Program-made: the position numbers and the translations under genes
In this document: positions 46,001-56,377 of the stretch, piece after piece
How the letters are laid out: each line of letters opens with the position of its first letter
How positions within the stretch are numbered: the stretch's first letter is position 1
Assembly (NCBI GenBank): GCA_030704615.1
Contig: CM060734.1
Span: 52,032,042 to 52,096,041 of the forward strand
DNA length: 64,000 bases
DNA from: Takakia lepidozioides
Lineage: Eukaryota > Streptophyta > Takakiopsida > Takakiales > Takakiaceae
Direction of reading: 5' to 3'
The notes under the pieces: generated by a model
Seen by the model: the letters and a program-made list of their open reading frames with translations, nothing else
The model's database searches: none
Told to the model about the DNA's origin: nothing

Positions 46001-46205
46001 CCTTCCGAATGTCGATGGCAGGATTGACCCAAACCTGGCAGTGGTATCTGCAGGTTTGAGGTGCAAGTTGTGTGGGTCTGCTAAAGGGGCAGCCACCATG
46101 CTGGTATGTGATCGGTGCTCTAGAGGTTGGCATATGGGATGCTTGACTCCACCTCTTGAGATGGTTCCAGATGGGGATTGGTTATGTCCACAATGCATTG
46201 GATAG
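43071..46205 (+). CDS. pol: Pol: reverse transcriptase, RNase H, integrase and PHD finger
   Basis: In frame after the amber codon. RT: RMCGDYRPVNRQT, FSTLDLRSGYHQLPI, LPFGLKNAPAEFQRVMD and catalytic YIDD (43771-43782). RNase H: LHTDWSMLGLGAVLTQ, SYEGECLAAVWAV, LVTDHQPLKWL. Integrase: HHCC zinc finger (HAHEELGHFGVRRTH to CMVCDRV), DDE core WSLDFAGPLP, VLTDQGREF and HPEADGLAERVVQTVKRGL with the Glu. Order RT-RH-INT defines Ty3/gypsy. In place of a chromodomain, the C terminus (about 46055-46204) is a PHD finger: CKLC, CDRCSRGWHMGC and WLCPQC give C4HC3. Presumed role of the PHD: tethering integrase to a histone H3 tail state. There are no stops or shifts. Confidence 0.92.
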   Translation, partial: QPRDASSTSKPTGLKVAVTEDNWEPDIGPIVTGGERRRIRRFLRAYRNCFAFSLKDLGALKGQEIRIELATDTPIFRRPYRYSDMERSLIQMRTQDLWEAGLVELSGGEYASATVMPAKKDVYGNWTERRMCGDYRPVNRQTKSDRYAMPTPEEIFDAIGHSKVFSTLDLRSGYHQLPIKEADKQKTAFWGINEHGKDCLYQWRFLPFGLKNAPAEFQRVMDRILAGVEFARCYIDDIIIFSATVEEHERHLQGVFERLRTHGLKLHPGKCKFFHNQIEYLGHMIYPGGLGVQQTKVESIAQVPRPTDVSRVRAFMGLANYYRRFVKGFSAIAKALTKLTKVDQEWQWEDEQEQAFQELKARLTSAPILRRPIRGRPFQLHTDWSMLGLGAVLTQVDDEGREFVVAYASRSNNAAESKYSSYEGECLAAVWAVAHFRCYLYGNLFTLVTDHQPLKWLMESDKLTGKLARWALILQEYDFQVVHRPGLVNRNADGLSRNPCTSQQDDTGARWHGETDEEMVPGWHASAFLCILAAEGQVGPTTGMTVDQVSEDPEASNEQGGAKDIHEDSVVLDYLRSGDTAATMTAKERDRILQRAKRFRWEGTHLLRVWEDGRVRIVPHPTQRARLVRHAHEELGHFGVRRTHSLLQGQYWWRGMHTEVQQFVARCMVCDRVRASFNAPTPQLHPLPIMGLGYRWSLDFAGPLPLTMRHNKYVLVMVEHFSKWIELVPLPDKASEGAAYAFLDCVLSRFGAPAEVLTDQGREFLGEFQALCDKALIDHRTTSRDHPEADGLAERVVQTVKRGLRKYGLQKGHLGDWDLQLPWLAMGYRFSKQASLASFSPYFLLFGREPDLPTSIRREAATVLNLDDPDVWARACEQRAELFKRVMPMAFENLAIAQHRDTLRYATIRGGGYRPGVRRFNPGDYVYLQQTAPTTLDVTAGRVILRVREVLPSGVLVLEGRDGITWKDHVRNCAPCHLPNVDGRIDPNLAVVSAGLRCKLCGSAKGAATMLVCDRCSRGWHMGCLTPPLEMVPDGDWLCPQCIG

Positions 46206-46465
46206 TGGGAGTGGATACAACCATGGGAGACTAACAAGCAACGCAAGGCCCAGCTACTAGGAGACCTTGAACACACGAGGTCCTGGCTCAAGTTCACAGA
46301 TTGCAAGATGGCGACTAACGATGGGGCTACTCTTGTACCCGGCCTCTTGGTCTATAGAGTTTGAGTACAATAGGGACAGTGATAGAGGACTTAGTACGGC
46401 TGTGGCTATTACATCTTGTAGCTATCTGGAGGTAGAGGGACCTATCCACCAGCTAGGGGGGCGAT
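46206..46465 (+). other. Pol 3' UTR and polypurine tract
   Basis: No coding sequence. AGGGGGG at 46455-46461, four bases before the complete LTR, is the likely plus-strand primer. Confidence 0.65.
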
Positions 46466-46900
46466 TGTGGCAGACTACTTTATTGTGCATATATGTATGG
46501 TGTGGTTTGGACAGCGATGTAGTTGTGTAGCGATATGTATGCGCACGACAGCTGTCAAGTTAAATAAGCACAGTGTGAAAACAGCTAGAATAAAACTAGT
46601 TATTTGTATTTAACACTTGGATTTAGGTCAAGTGTTAAATCAGGTGTCAAGTTTAGTTTGACACCTGGTCCGTCTTATCTTCACGAGAGCGGCAGTCGCG
46701 CGGCTCATCTTTCTCGAGTTGAGCCTGCGCGACCGAGCTCCTGCATGTGTTTAGATTTGAGTGTGCGTATGTAGGGGTACAGGTTGTTGTGGGGTGGAGT
46801 CCCCATAGCTTGGGGTGCCCCTGGCTCGACTACTATTTTCTAAGAGTGATGGTTTGGTTTTCATGTTTTGTGTCACAGTGTGTTCGATGGATTTCTATCA
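46466..46900 (+). repeat. Complete LTR, 435 bp
   Basis: Begins TGTGGCAGACTAC directly after the polypurine tract and ends TTTCTATCA, the same end that abuts the primer site at the 5' side. It contains the 10-bp palindrome GACAGCTGTC at 46547-46556. If transcription starts at CATCTTTCTCGAG (46706), U3 is 240 bp and R-U5 is 195 bp. Confidence 0.88.
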
Positions 46901-46901
46901 T

Positions 46902-46986
46902 TGTGGCAGACTACTTTATTGTGCATATATGTATGGTGTGGTTTGGACAGCGATGTAGTTGTGTAGCGATATGTATGCGCACGACA
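46902..46986 (+). repeat. Displaced 5' piece of the first LTR
   Basis: TGTGGCAGACTAC... to GCGCACGACA, identical to 46466-46550. It follows the complete LTR with a single extra T at 46901. Adding it, plus GC, to the front of 35018-35365 restores one full 435-bp LTR. Confidence 0.88.
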
Positions 46987-47075
46987 AACTGCATTGTGTG
47001 CTTCTTGCACAGTTTTTTCAAGGTTAATTTGTTCCAATTCAATTAGTCTATGGTCAAGAGGCGATCTTGTCTATT
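46987..47075 (-). repeat. Left palindrome arm, inner end
   Basis: AACTGCATTGTGTGCTTCTT and onward matches the complement of about 49940-50033. It is the continuation of the left arm after the retrotransposon. Confidence 0.75.
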
Positions 47076-48251
47076 GAATTTGAAATCCCTTTTGTCTGTA
47101 TCGCTTTTGAAGAACGATTGGGGCTGAAGCTCCTTTCAGTGCCCCGCTTTGAAAATCGGTTGAATTGGATGAAATCTGACACTGTGCACTCCAGACGATT
47201 GAAATCAGTGAACCGCATTGCAAGGACTAGCCTGGAACCTAAATCGTCTGAATCCCATGACCTAGTTTTACTCTACGACAGTCGTCTTCCAAAATTTCCT
47301 AGCAAACGTTTTCTTTAAAAAAAGATCGAAAATGCGTTGGCTTGGTCATTGTCGTGTTGTTCAAGCTAATAATCATTCCGAGACAGGATGGACGGAACGA
47401 AGATGAGTATGGTGGGGGGGGGGGGGACGCTTGAAGAGATAGTAGCGGCTAGTGGACAACAGTCCACTGTTCGCATGTTGATAGTGGCTCTTCTGGCATG
47501 TTATTGTACACATGTTGTTCTCGTTAAGCCTTGTTTTACTGCAGGTATGAGTGAGGGAGCGATAGATGTGAAGCAACGAGCAGTTCTGCTGACGATTGTG
47601 CAGAGAGAGAGAGAGAGAGAGTCACAATGGTGCGTCCAAAGATCACCAGTGGTCATGATACGGAGGTGTGGAGTAGGTTGTCTGGCAATTTACTGGGCGA
47701 ATTGCTTCTATGTCGCTTAGGGATGGTGTGCAATCGGTGGAAATCGTTGCCATCAATTGCGTTTTTTTTATAAAAAATTTAAATTTAATGGTTTTTTTTT
47801 CCCCCTCCTTTCCCGTTTGTCTGCAACCAACTCATTCTCCATCACGTCGTCCTTATATGTTGAAAATGGAACTTGAAGGATTTTCCAAGCTGCCAAACTC
47901 ATGTAGACAATGCATACTAATGAAACGCACACTAATACGTTGCGCAATCATCATGTAGACAATGAATGCACAGGAAACACGTCGTATGCATCCAATATCA
48001 ATATTGAAATGCTGACTCAATTCCACAGTTTGGTTGCCTATACACATACAAAGTAGATTATACAAAGTGTTAACTTCCGCTTCTACTGTATGTCGTGTAA
48101 ATGATCCATTTTCTTGTCCCTTTGTTGCCTTTATACCCCTGTGATCCGTCCTAACCGCCTGTGAGCTAACTACCTTGACTCTAACCGTTATGGATCCCTT
48201 TCTTGGTTCTGATGTCAACTATTGCGCTAATGGCCCTGTTCCCCGCCATGA
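47076..48251. other. Palindrome spacer, left part
   Basis: AT-rich, with a G run at 47412-47426 and a (GA)n tract at about 47602-47621. No gene recognised. Confidence 0.4.
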
Positions 48252-49575
48252 TTGTGGGTTCCCACTCACGGCCTACGTCGTCATGGTCCACGTTCCCAGG
48301 GCAATGTGTTTTGTTTCGTGGACGAAATCGGTAGGATGGACGCGGACACCATGCCCGCGGCGGTGATGGCCGGATTCTTTGTCCCGCCTCTGGGGAGGAT
48401 TCTGGAGGATGTTATGCGTGCGGTAATGAGAGATTGGGGGCGCATATGTCCGACTCCCGTTCCGCCTGTGACGACGTTGTCACGCAAAAGGAAGGGTGCG
48501 GTAGCCACTGGGGCATCGGATTCCCGGGGGAAGATGCCACCCAAGTTCAGCCACACCTTCGACATGTGCAGGAGCGGCGAGATGAAAGCTCAACTGCGGT
48601 CGGAGTTCGGCGACATGTTCCCGTTTGGGATGGACTCCCCGGCTGCGAGCGTCGATGTGCGCAACTGTGACACGGCGCGTGCCAATGTGGTGTATCGGCC
48701 TCTGAATGTGGATCACAAGGACGAGATCAAGTCCCGGCTCATGAGTTGTGTAAACATCGATTAGAGGATGACACTGTACATTCTACCCCGACGATCAGGC
48801 TCGGATGGCTTGCATCCCGATCGGCCCGCGTCATGGGCAGAAATTGCGTCCGGCCGATTCTTCGTGATCGGCGGTCACATACTGCGATGGCGGCCAAGGT
48901 CTGTAGGATGTGCATTGGATGTTTTATTTATTTCTTATAGTTTTTTTCTTCTCGATGTGAGTGAAAGTTGAGGTTGTGGGGTGGGGTGGGGTGGGATTGG
49001 GTTCCGCTGACGATAACCATGTGCACAACGTTGCAGGAGTTGGCTTGTGTGGAAGGAACGTGGGACGCGTTTCGACTGTGGAACGCAAAGGTGGTGTACA
49101 ACACGGACGATTTGAGGCTGGTCAAACTGCCTGAATTGCTGAACAGGTCGAATTCCTACAACTCATTCGAGCCCACGTTCCCGGAAAAGGTAAAACACTG
49201 TCGAGAGTTTTACCACTCGCGGAGGCGGCCGTCTGTTCAAGATTTCGCGAGGTGAACGGTATGGTAATTGACGAGTGAATCGTCGATTGTTGTTGCTGTA
49301 ATTTGTCTTATTCGTATACTCTCCCGCTAGCCGAAATTTTGAAAACAATACAGCTGACGATTTCCCATCCGGTGCAGGAGTTCATGTCCACGGCGAACTC
49401 CATTCTGGGATGCGAGAACGTGAAGGAGGCGCTGCCGCTAGTGAAGGTGAGCGAAGACACATGGAGCTTGTGGGAACGGGTGTTCCGGCTATGGGAGTGC
49501 GGGGAGCTGGTGGGGCCGGACGGCGTCCCATACAGGAAGTCGTATATTCAGTTTCAACGACCCTTCAATGAGTGA
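48252..49575 (+). pseudogene. ParB/Srx-like protein, decayed, in palindrome spacer
   Basis: Plus-strand pieces: PVTTLSRKRKGAVATGASDS; FSHTFDMCRSGEMKAQLRSE; then VVYRPLNVDHKDEIKSRLMS, DGLHPDRPASWAEIASGRFF and FVIGGH...AMAAKV, split over two frames around 48765-48900. The order of a Asp/Glu-rich helix, then (F/Y)xV(I/V)GGxH..A.AA, is typical of the ParB/sulfiredoxin-like fold. A further exon (49036-49254; WDAFRLWNAKVVYN, SYNSFEPTFPEKVKHCREFY) and a last one (49378-49575; SILGCENVKEALPLVKVSED) follow, with intron-like gaps. I think similar ParB-like proteins occur in repeats of other seed-free streptophytes, but cannot verify it. The function is unknown. Confidence 0.4.
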
Positions 49576-49855
49576 ATATCAACATACAACTCAGAGAAAT
49601 ACGAAGAGACCTTGGACCAAAGTCATGAAAACTTGCAATTCTACATACCCTAAACCATTTCTTTGGAATCAAAATTGAGACAATGTTCCTAGAACGTATA
49701 GCGTAGGATTTTGAGAGATTTTTTTTTTTTTTCCCCCAAGGCTCATATCCTAGAGTCATTGGGGTGTACGTAAACAGCGTGATCGGGAAGGAACCTTCAC
49801 GCCAGGGGTGTACAAGCAGAGCTCATCCACATTGAATTTGAAGAGGGAATTGATA

Positions 49856-49886
<31 letters not shown>

Positions 49887-49939
49887 AAATAATAATAATA
49901 TAAATAGATAAAAAATACGACAAACAGATGAGTAGGGCA
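49576..49939. other. Palindrome spacer, right part
   Basis: AT-rich with a T run (49720-49732) and a (GA)n tract at 49857-49881. Nothing else seen. Confidence 0.45.
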
Positions 49940-50564
49940 GAGATAGAGGACAAGATCCCCTCTTGACCATAGACTAATTGAATTGGAACAAATTAACCTT
50001 GAAAAAGTTGTGCGAGAAGCCCACAATGCAGTTTGATATCCCAATCGCTACCAGCGCAGCGCCGTATATGGAAAAAATCCAGCTCTTGGAATGCAAATCA
50101 CCCCCGGAATTAGGCCTTACAACAATTTGAAAACAATTCATATCCTGGTAGATGAACTCATCCCCGCCTTCAATGTAAAAAAACAACCTGAAGTTTGAAA
50201 TAGTTCAGCAAATGCCTTACACATGTGACCCTCTGGCAATTGCACCAGGCCATCTCCAGCATAATGGAGATGACGGGGAGGAGACCCTGTACAAACCATC
50301 CCGAATATCCAGAAATAGTGACACTGAGCGAATAACTCAACGGCTGAACACATAGGTATTCGATTGACGAAACGCCTCTGGACGACAAGGCATTCCACCC
50401 TATCGCCGGGTACATCAACGGGAATACATGGATCCGATGAACTACGTCGTGCACCGGGTCGGGGAAGATAAACCGTTGAAATAAATTTAATATTTTATTA
50501 TATAAGACAATAAGACAAATATTTATTATAAATGCTTCACCCTACCCATGGAGCAGGGGAAAAA

Positions 50565-50628
<64 letters not shown>

Positions 50629-51037
50629 ATAATATTTCTAAAAATAAATATATTATTAATAACGAAAAAAAGTGAACGACGTGTTCAACCAACGATAAAC
50701 TCAGGAGCTGGAAACGACCGTGTGCATCCAACGATCCACCGTCCACCGATACACTCGAGGTGGACGCATCCGACGGTTTGTAAACGATGATGATCACTCC
50801 TTCCAAAACAATGTTGTTTATAAATACCCTGACTATCCTCGAAACGACGTCATAAGAAACAACGGCGTCGTCGTCCGAGGTGCTCTATGGACAGCGCATA
50901 GAATTAGTTCATGGAATTAGTGCACATATTTGCAATTGTCGAGTTGTCACACGTTCATACTACGCAACGACAGTGAGGATAGCACATTGACGTCGAATGT
51001 CACCGGGCACACCACCATCGCGATCAAAAAACGCAAA

Positions 51038-51110
51038 AGCATGGCCACATACTGGAACATTAACCCTTAAACGCCCGCGAGGCCGAAACTGGGCCTCGAA
51101 AGATTTTTCA
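51038..51110. mobile_element. Short insertion with piggyBac-like end in Fanzor N terminus
   Basis: About 73 bases are present here and absent from the left arm. They contain TTAACCCTTAAACGCCCGCG and GAGGCCGAAACTGGGCCTC, the same layout (TTAA, CCCTTAA, subterminal palindrome) as the left end of the MITE at 7844. It is probably a remnant of a related element. Confidence 0.5.
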
Positions 51111-51138
51111 GGCGCAGGAACGTCAGACGGCGAATCCC

Positions 51139-54100
51139 GTGGACTCCAGCGACTCCGATTTTCAGAGACCAGTGCCACGCAACCAACGGTCAGAGCCTCC
51201 ACGCAAACTTCGGACAGTGACACCGAAGAGAACAAAAGTACAACGGCACAACACACCGGCATGCCCCAACGAATCCGACGTCTCGGATCAGTTTCAAAAT
51301 CCGCTGCCACGCGATGCTTCGTTGACATTTGCACTTGGCTTTCCAACACCGCCACACAAACAACGATCAGCGCATTCACGCCAACGTCGGACAGAAACAC
51401 CGAATTCAACGACACTAAAACGACACTGTACACGGAGATGTCCCACCGAATCCGACGATGCGGATCGGTTTCCAAATTTGCCACCAAACGATGCTTCATT
51501 GACGTCAGCGGATTGCAGCAAATTATCAAGACAGAAGTTATTGGGAAAGAAACGACAAAAAATTGAAGACAGTCCCAATATGTCCAATCTGACGGAAGTC
51601 GGCATTCCACGGGCCAGCAGGAAACGTCCAGCTGAGTCCGAAACTGGTGAGACCGATTTCTCTAGGAATCGGTGCTCCGCGAACTGGCCATCAACGACGG
51701 TCTGCCACCAAAGGCCATCAGAATTGCATACATCTGAGATGGCGGTTCCTCCATCCGGCGAGCGCAACACCACATCCAACGGCCTAGCAGGTCCTCAGCC
51801 GGCCGCGCCATCGACGGCTTCGGGCTAGAGGAAACAATAACGCGCCGTCAAAAGGGAGGCCTTTGACTACACGTCGGTGAAGGTTAGCTTTGGCAAAAGC
51901 TTCTGCCTGAGGGACGCCATGAGAAAAGTCGTGGAGGAGACCATCAAGGAATTGACGCCGCTGGCTGTGGAAGCATCCCTGTTTACGTCGTACCATATCA
52001 TCATATGTCTTACATAGGGACGGCCCTCCCCGACGGATTGCAACGCAAGTCGACGTTTTTCAACCGGGCAGTGTGCGCCGTCCTGAACGACAGGAGGCTC
52101 CCCCAAAAAAAGGGCCCCGAAATCATCACATCATACGTTCAGTTCAAGCTGCTCCGACCGACATGATACACGAAACCGATGCGCAAGCCTCACTGGACTC
52201 ACCTCACCGGCATGCTAGCCGATGAGATGTACGACAACTTCAGGACCTCCCGCGCCATCAATTTGATTCCTCGCCTCAGGAAATGGGCAAGAATGATGGT
52301 GTCAAAATCCGCTGATTCATTCCACGCTGAAAACGTCAGAGCCGCCGTCTCCTTGGTGATTATGGCCACACTTGCCCACGAGCACGGATCCGCAGAGGCG
52401 CGTGCAAGGCGCGGTACACCATGCTCCGAGACATGGATGCCGGACAGATTGAGAGTTTGGTCACCATATGCCACCTCATCAGAACCAACCTTCTTCCTGG
52501 AGAACTGTTGCCGCTCGACCTAAAGAAGTAGGACTACCTCGCAACAACATGGAAAATCCTACCTCAGTGCATACCACGAGGATGTTGCCAACGCCGACAG
52601 GCTGCATCCGAGACGACGACCGACGTGTGCGAGGAAGCTTAAAGGGCTCCAGCTCTTCTCACTCCTACCACAAAAGCGCGTCAGGCCAGTCCAGTTAGCC
52701 ATCACCAACACCATCCTGCGGTCGATCGCGACAAAGGCAACACCAATAGTGCAGAATCATCCCGGTCTAGAAAGCATGAGCGACGACGAACAGTGGAGAT
52801 AGTAAGTTTGCCCCCGAATCCCGCTTGTTTTCTTTCGCGGGGAAGGGGAGAGGATGAGGGGTACTAGAGGATGAAGTAGCGGTCAGCACGTGGCTGCCGC
52901 ACGTGCGGAATGACGGGAGGTCACTTGTGCTCCCCTCGTCGTCGTGTCCATTGATGACATATGGCCCTTCGTGTTGATTTTGTTTTACTAATTGTGGATT
53001 GTGTTGGGATGAAACAGCTTTTTCAAAATCGACCGGAAGTTTGAACGACCCGGAAGAGGACTCAAGTTTCAAAATTTTATAACCACTGACGGGGTTGCGG
53101 TCAGTGTGCTATCAGGCTCGGCCCGACGCCAACCTGCAGTTACAGCCAGAGTAAGACAACTGCTTCATTCACCATGTTTGCTTTTTATTGCCTTTAGTAT
53201 CGAGTGTACCGGCTCGTGACGCACATGCGGGTGAACTTGTTGGACGACCATCATCGTCTTATTATGTGCAACGTCAATGGCCATGTGCGGGAAGGCGATA
53301 TCTTCACCCTCGTTGAATCCGAAAGCGAGACTCGTCGCTTTAGATGAGTTATTCTGTGATGTTTCCATGAATCAAAATCGATTTTAGTTGAAGTTAAAAC
53401 ATGGCAACATGATCTGTTGGGGATGTCTACAGCAGAATGGTTTATGACCGTATATACCCCCTGCAAATATGTGTGGTCGAGTGCCTCCAAGCGCCACAAC
53501 CTTGTTTTGGTGAAAAACCCCATTTAAGGCGTTGGATATCCGAGAGATTCTCTTTGTGTTCGGGAAATGTATTGAAGTAAAAGCTTAATATTGTTTCTGA
53601 GGTAGTTTGATTGGAGGTGGACAGGCTTGTTGACGCGTCAGTTGAGGGAAAAACCATCTTATAGATTGACGTTTTCTTAAACGGACGTTGGTCTTGTTTT
53701 TTCGCAGGTGAAAGGACGCAAGAAAAAAGAGATGCCCAAACCGACTCCACACACCCATGTGCCATTGCCTAACCGCGTCGTGGCCATTGACCCGGGCCGA
53801 AAGTACCTCTACACGGGAGTGGTGTACTCGCCCAAAGCAAAACTACGGGTGACCTGCACAACATTTGGTGTAGTCAAACAGATGTCACTCATTGGATGAG
53901 ATTTGAGTGTCTACACGGCAATATGGAGGCAGCAGTCTATACCGGAAATCTCTCCACAAGTGTCTCCCATCTTTTGCTACACGGCTTTCCTGGCGAAGAC
54001 TAGCCATCGGCAGCAAGATTGCCTTGGTAAATTGCACGATGACATCCTGGAGTACTTAAATGTGGGTTACAGTGCAGCTGGATCAACCACTAATTTTTCA

Positions 54101-54400
54101 CCAAATTTGTGCTGAAGCAATGCAATTGCTGGAAAACAAAGACCTGTGCATCATTACTTCAGTGATTTATAATTCTTGGACCCAAGAAATATGGACAGAA
54201 TCTAGTAAATGATCTTTTCTTGCCCAAATCCAATCACCTTTAGAGAGGGGTTGGAGTGCCCACCGAGACGTCAACGCGGCGGTCAACATCATGCACCGGT
54301 TCTGGGAAATGCGAGACTCCCGGCCTCGCCACCCGGCATTCTGCAGGGCGGAGGCAAAGCCTCTCCGCGATGATGCACAACGGTGGGTTTTGATACTCAC
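51139..54400 (+). pseudogene. Fanzor (eukaryotic TnpB-like nuclease), right copy, decayed
   Basis: Exon-like pieces: a disordered, basic N terminus (51139-51828) with two related blocks (CPNESDVSDQFQNPLPRDAS and CPTESDDADRFPNLPPNDAS); a helical domain missing from the left copy (51850-52500: FDYTSVKVSFGKSFCLRDAM, TFFNRAVCAVLNDR, HWTHLTGMLADEMYDNF, INLIPRLRKWARMM) with stops near 52015 and 52164; SLLPQKRVRPVQLAITNTIL (about 52650-52725); FFKIDRKFERPGRGLKFQNF (53017-53080); and RVVAIDPGRKYLYTGVVYSP (53777-53840). An unrelated segment of about 390 bases (53841-54230) then replaces RuvC-II and the zinc finger. The gene resumes as GWSAHRDVNAAVNIMHRFW (54250-54306). Together the two copies define the full domain order. 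Neither could be active. Confidence 0.8.
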
Positions 54401-56377
54401 GTTGTATTGGTTACAAGATGAAGAGACAAGATGAAAGGGGACTAATTAAGGTTGAACCTGGCCAGCTGATCTAGTACTCATCGTAAAGATGCATGGACTG
54501 TAATTTTGTCCAGGCAAAGCTTGCATGAGCTTCAGGTAAATTTTCATTTTTGCTAGACTACTGATGTGCGAGATTATAACAAGCTGGATATGTCAATGTC
54601 TACATTCACTTGAGCATGTACAGATTAAAAAGCCTTTGTTTGTGACATACAGTGAAGTTGGAAGTAAACACTACAAGGGTCTTTCACCGAGAGCTTGAAA
54701 TGGCCCGGTGCTCAATGCAGCAAAAGGAGCGGATAGACTAATCATCAGTTTGATGATGCTTGTTCACAGCAGGCGTTGTGAGCTTACTCACTTGGATTTG
54801 CATAGCCTGGCCCTTGCTTAGTTGTTGCCGCTTCTTGCCATTAAATGACACACAAACATTGCTCTTTGTTTCGGGTGAATCCTATCTAACACAACACATG
54901 CACCAATTAGCATTTGGATGAAAGAAATGAAGTCCATGTTGACTAAATCTTAGAAGAGCCTGACGGAGACGACTGGGTCCTTTTTGGAATTCTACCACTT
55001 CGGTCAGGAATGTCGGGTCAGCCCGAGCGATAACGGAATCTTGTGCATATACCTTGTCACGAGGTTGGGTAGTGCTGCTCAGGATATACCAAAATTTCCA
55101 ATAGAATTCCCAAAAGACATTCGGGCGAAACTAAAATGTGCTCACGCCTAGACGAAATCGATGTTCGTGATATAATAGATGTACTTGTTTCTCCCATGCA
55201 AGATGAAGTGCTTGAACTTGTCGAGGTCATTTTTCCATATGATCTTGTTGGATCTTATCTAACAATGGAGAAGAGTGAGAACACACAAAGACTAACTTTT
55301 AATAGGTAACCACACAAAAGATCATACACAATGTAAACTGCTTTATGCGTAGTTTCTCTCAACATAATCACACAACAAAGAAGGCTATAAACTGAATAAG
55401 TATAATGAAAGATGCATCAAAAGACCGTCCTCCACATGCATATACATCAGAGTCTGAATCAAAACTCAGAAAAGCGCTGCATACTCCAAATTAAATAATT
55501 AGTCTGCTCATTGTGTCCATGCACGCGTTCCATATTTGGCTCTCCTGGAATGCACAGCTGAAATGAGCGCAGTTACTTGGCTTCATGGACGGTGTTACCA
55601 ACCCTGCACAAATAATGAGTTCAAAAGCATCCACAGTCCGCTCTTCACACCAATCTGTTTAAATTCCTCACAAGATATACTGCTTCAACTACAAAGTACA
55701 CACAACATTCACGCATAGCAATGCATTCATTCACATTTTAGACAACACCACATTGAGAATTTTCTCCAAAAAACCTCCTGCCACATACTTTCAATGTAAT
55801 AGTAGTTTTTCGACAATTATGTTGAACCATAGAATCAAAAGCAGTGGACGAATTGCAACAGGATTGCAACTACGTTCAAGCCTAAAACTACCTGATTCTA
55901 ATCAGCAATGTATTCATTCAACATTGTTGCCTTTTTAAACTACGTCCAAAGCAGCAGGTACTGCACTCTACAACTACCTCCGCAAAGCATTGATAGTCCA
56001 AACGTACAACTATTTCAACGCATTGAAATGCAGCAATGGCTCCAACTGAAACCTTGCAATCTGTCAATCTTCCAATTCCAGAGCGTGATCATTCAGATTA
56101 CACACTCGGGATGCCGAATTGACAAATGTAATTAAGCAGCTTTCCACCTTTCGGATATGGTGAGTAAGGAGACATACACATACACATAGCAACAACGTTG
56201 ACAACTTGAGGCAGAAGAAATGTAGTCATTGCATTTCCAGTAGTTTAGTCACTACAGCCGCGATAGCAATGAACCAGTTGTATTGCCAACTGAACCACAC
56301 CAGAAACATGAACAGAGCATTCTAGTGGATGGTCGTCTTGAGTTCTTCACCTTGGTCTCATGGTGAGTCGCACGCAA
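54401..56377. other. Intergenic, no supported gene
   Basis: AT-rich sequence right of the palindrome. No domain, TIR or RNA gene recognised. Confidence 0.4.

Larger units (their letters stand above)
35018..46986 (+). mobile_element. DNMT/PHD Ty3-gypsy retrotransposon, circularly permuted insertion
   Basis: The element inserted into the left palindrome arm and duplicated AACT (35014-35017 and 46987-46990). The right arm keeps the uninterrupted site, where ATATCAAACTGCATTG occurs once. Order: partial LTR (35018-35365), PBS, a 3.7-kb leader with a captured gene fragment and an ORF, gag, protease, DNMT, amber codon, RT, RNase H, integrase, PHD, PPT, complete LTR (46466-46900), and the missing 5' piece of the first LTR (46902-46986). 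LTR copies look identical by eye, so the insertion is young. Confidence 0.9.
49940..54400 (+). repeat. Right arm of large palindrome (Fanzor-bearing)
   Basis: Inverted counterpart of the left arm, ending with GGGTTTTGATACTCAC at 54400. It retains the empty retrotransposon site at about 50030-50043. It contains a pure (AT)n tract at 50571-50624 where the left arm has a shorter one, an extra N-terminal repeat unit, and a foreign segment replacing part of the RuvC region. Confidence 0.78.

Noticed and set aside
46553-46986. Taking TGTC...GACA as the true LTR borders
   Set aside because: It would place the primer site and polypurine tract away from the LTR ends. With TGTGG...TATCA both abut the LTR, and the displaced piece is explained.
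50571-50624. TyrIle-repeat peptide frame
   Set aside because: Translation of an (AT)n microsatellite.
51294-51779. Minus-strand 161-codon frame in the Fanzor N terminus
   Set aside because: Shadow of the plus-strand Fanzor frame, which carries the family sequence downstream.
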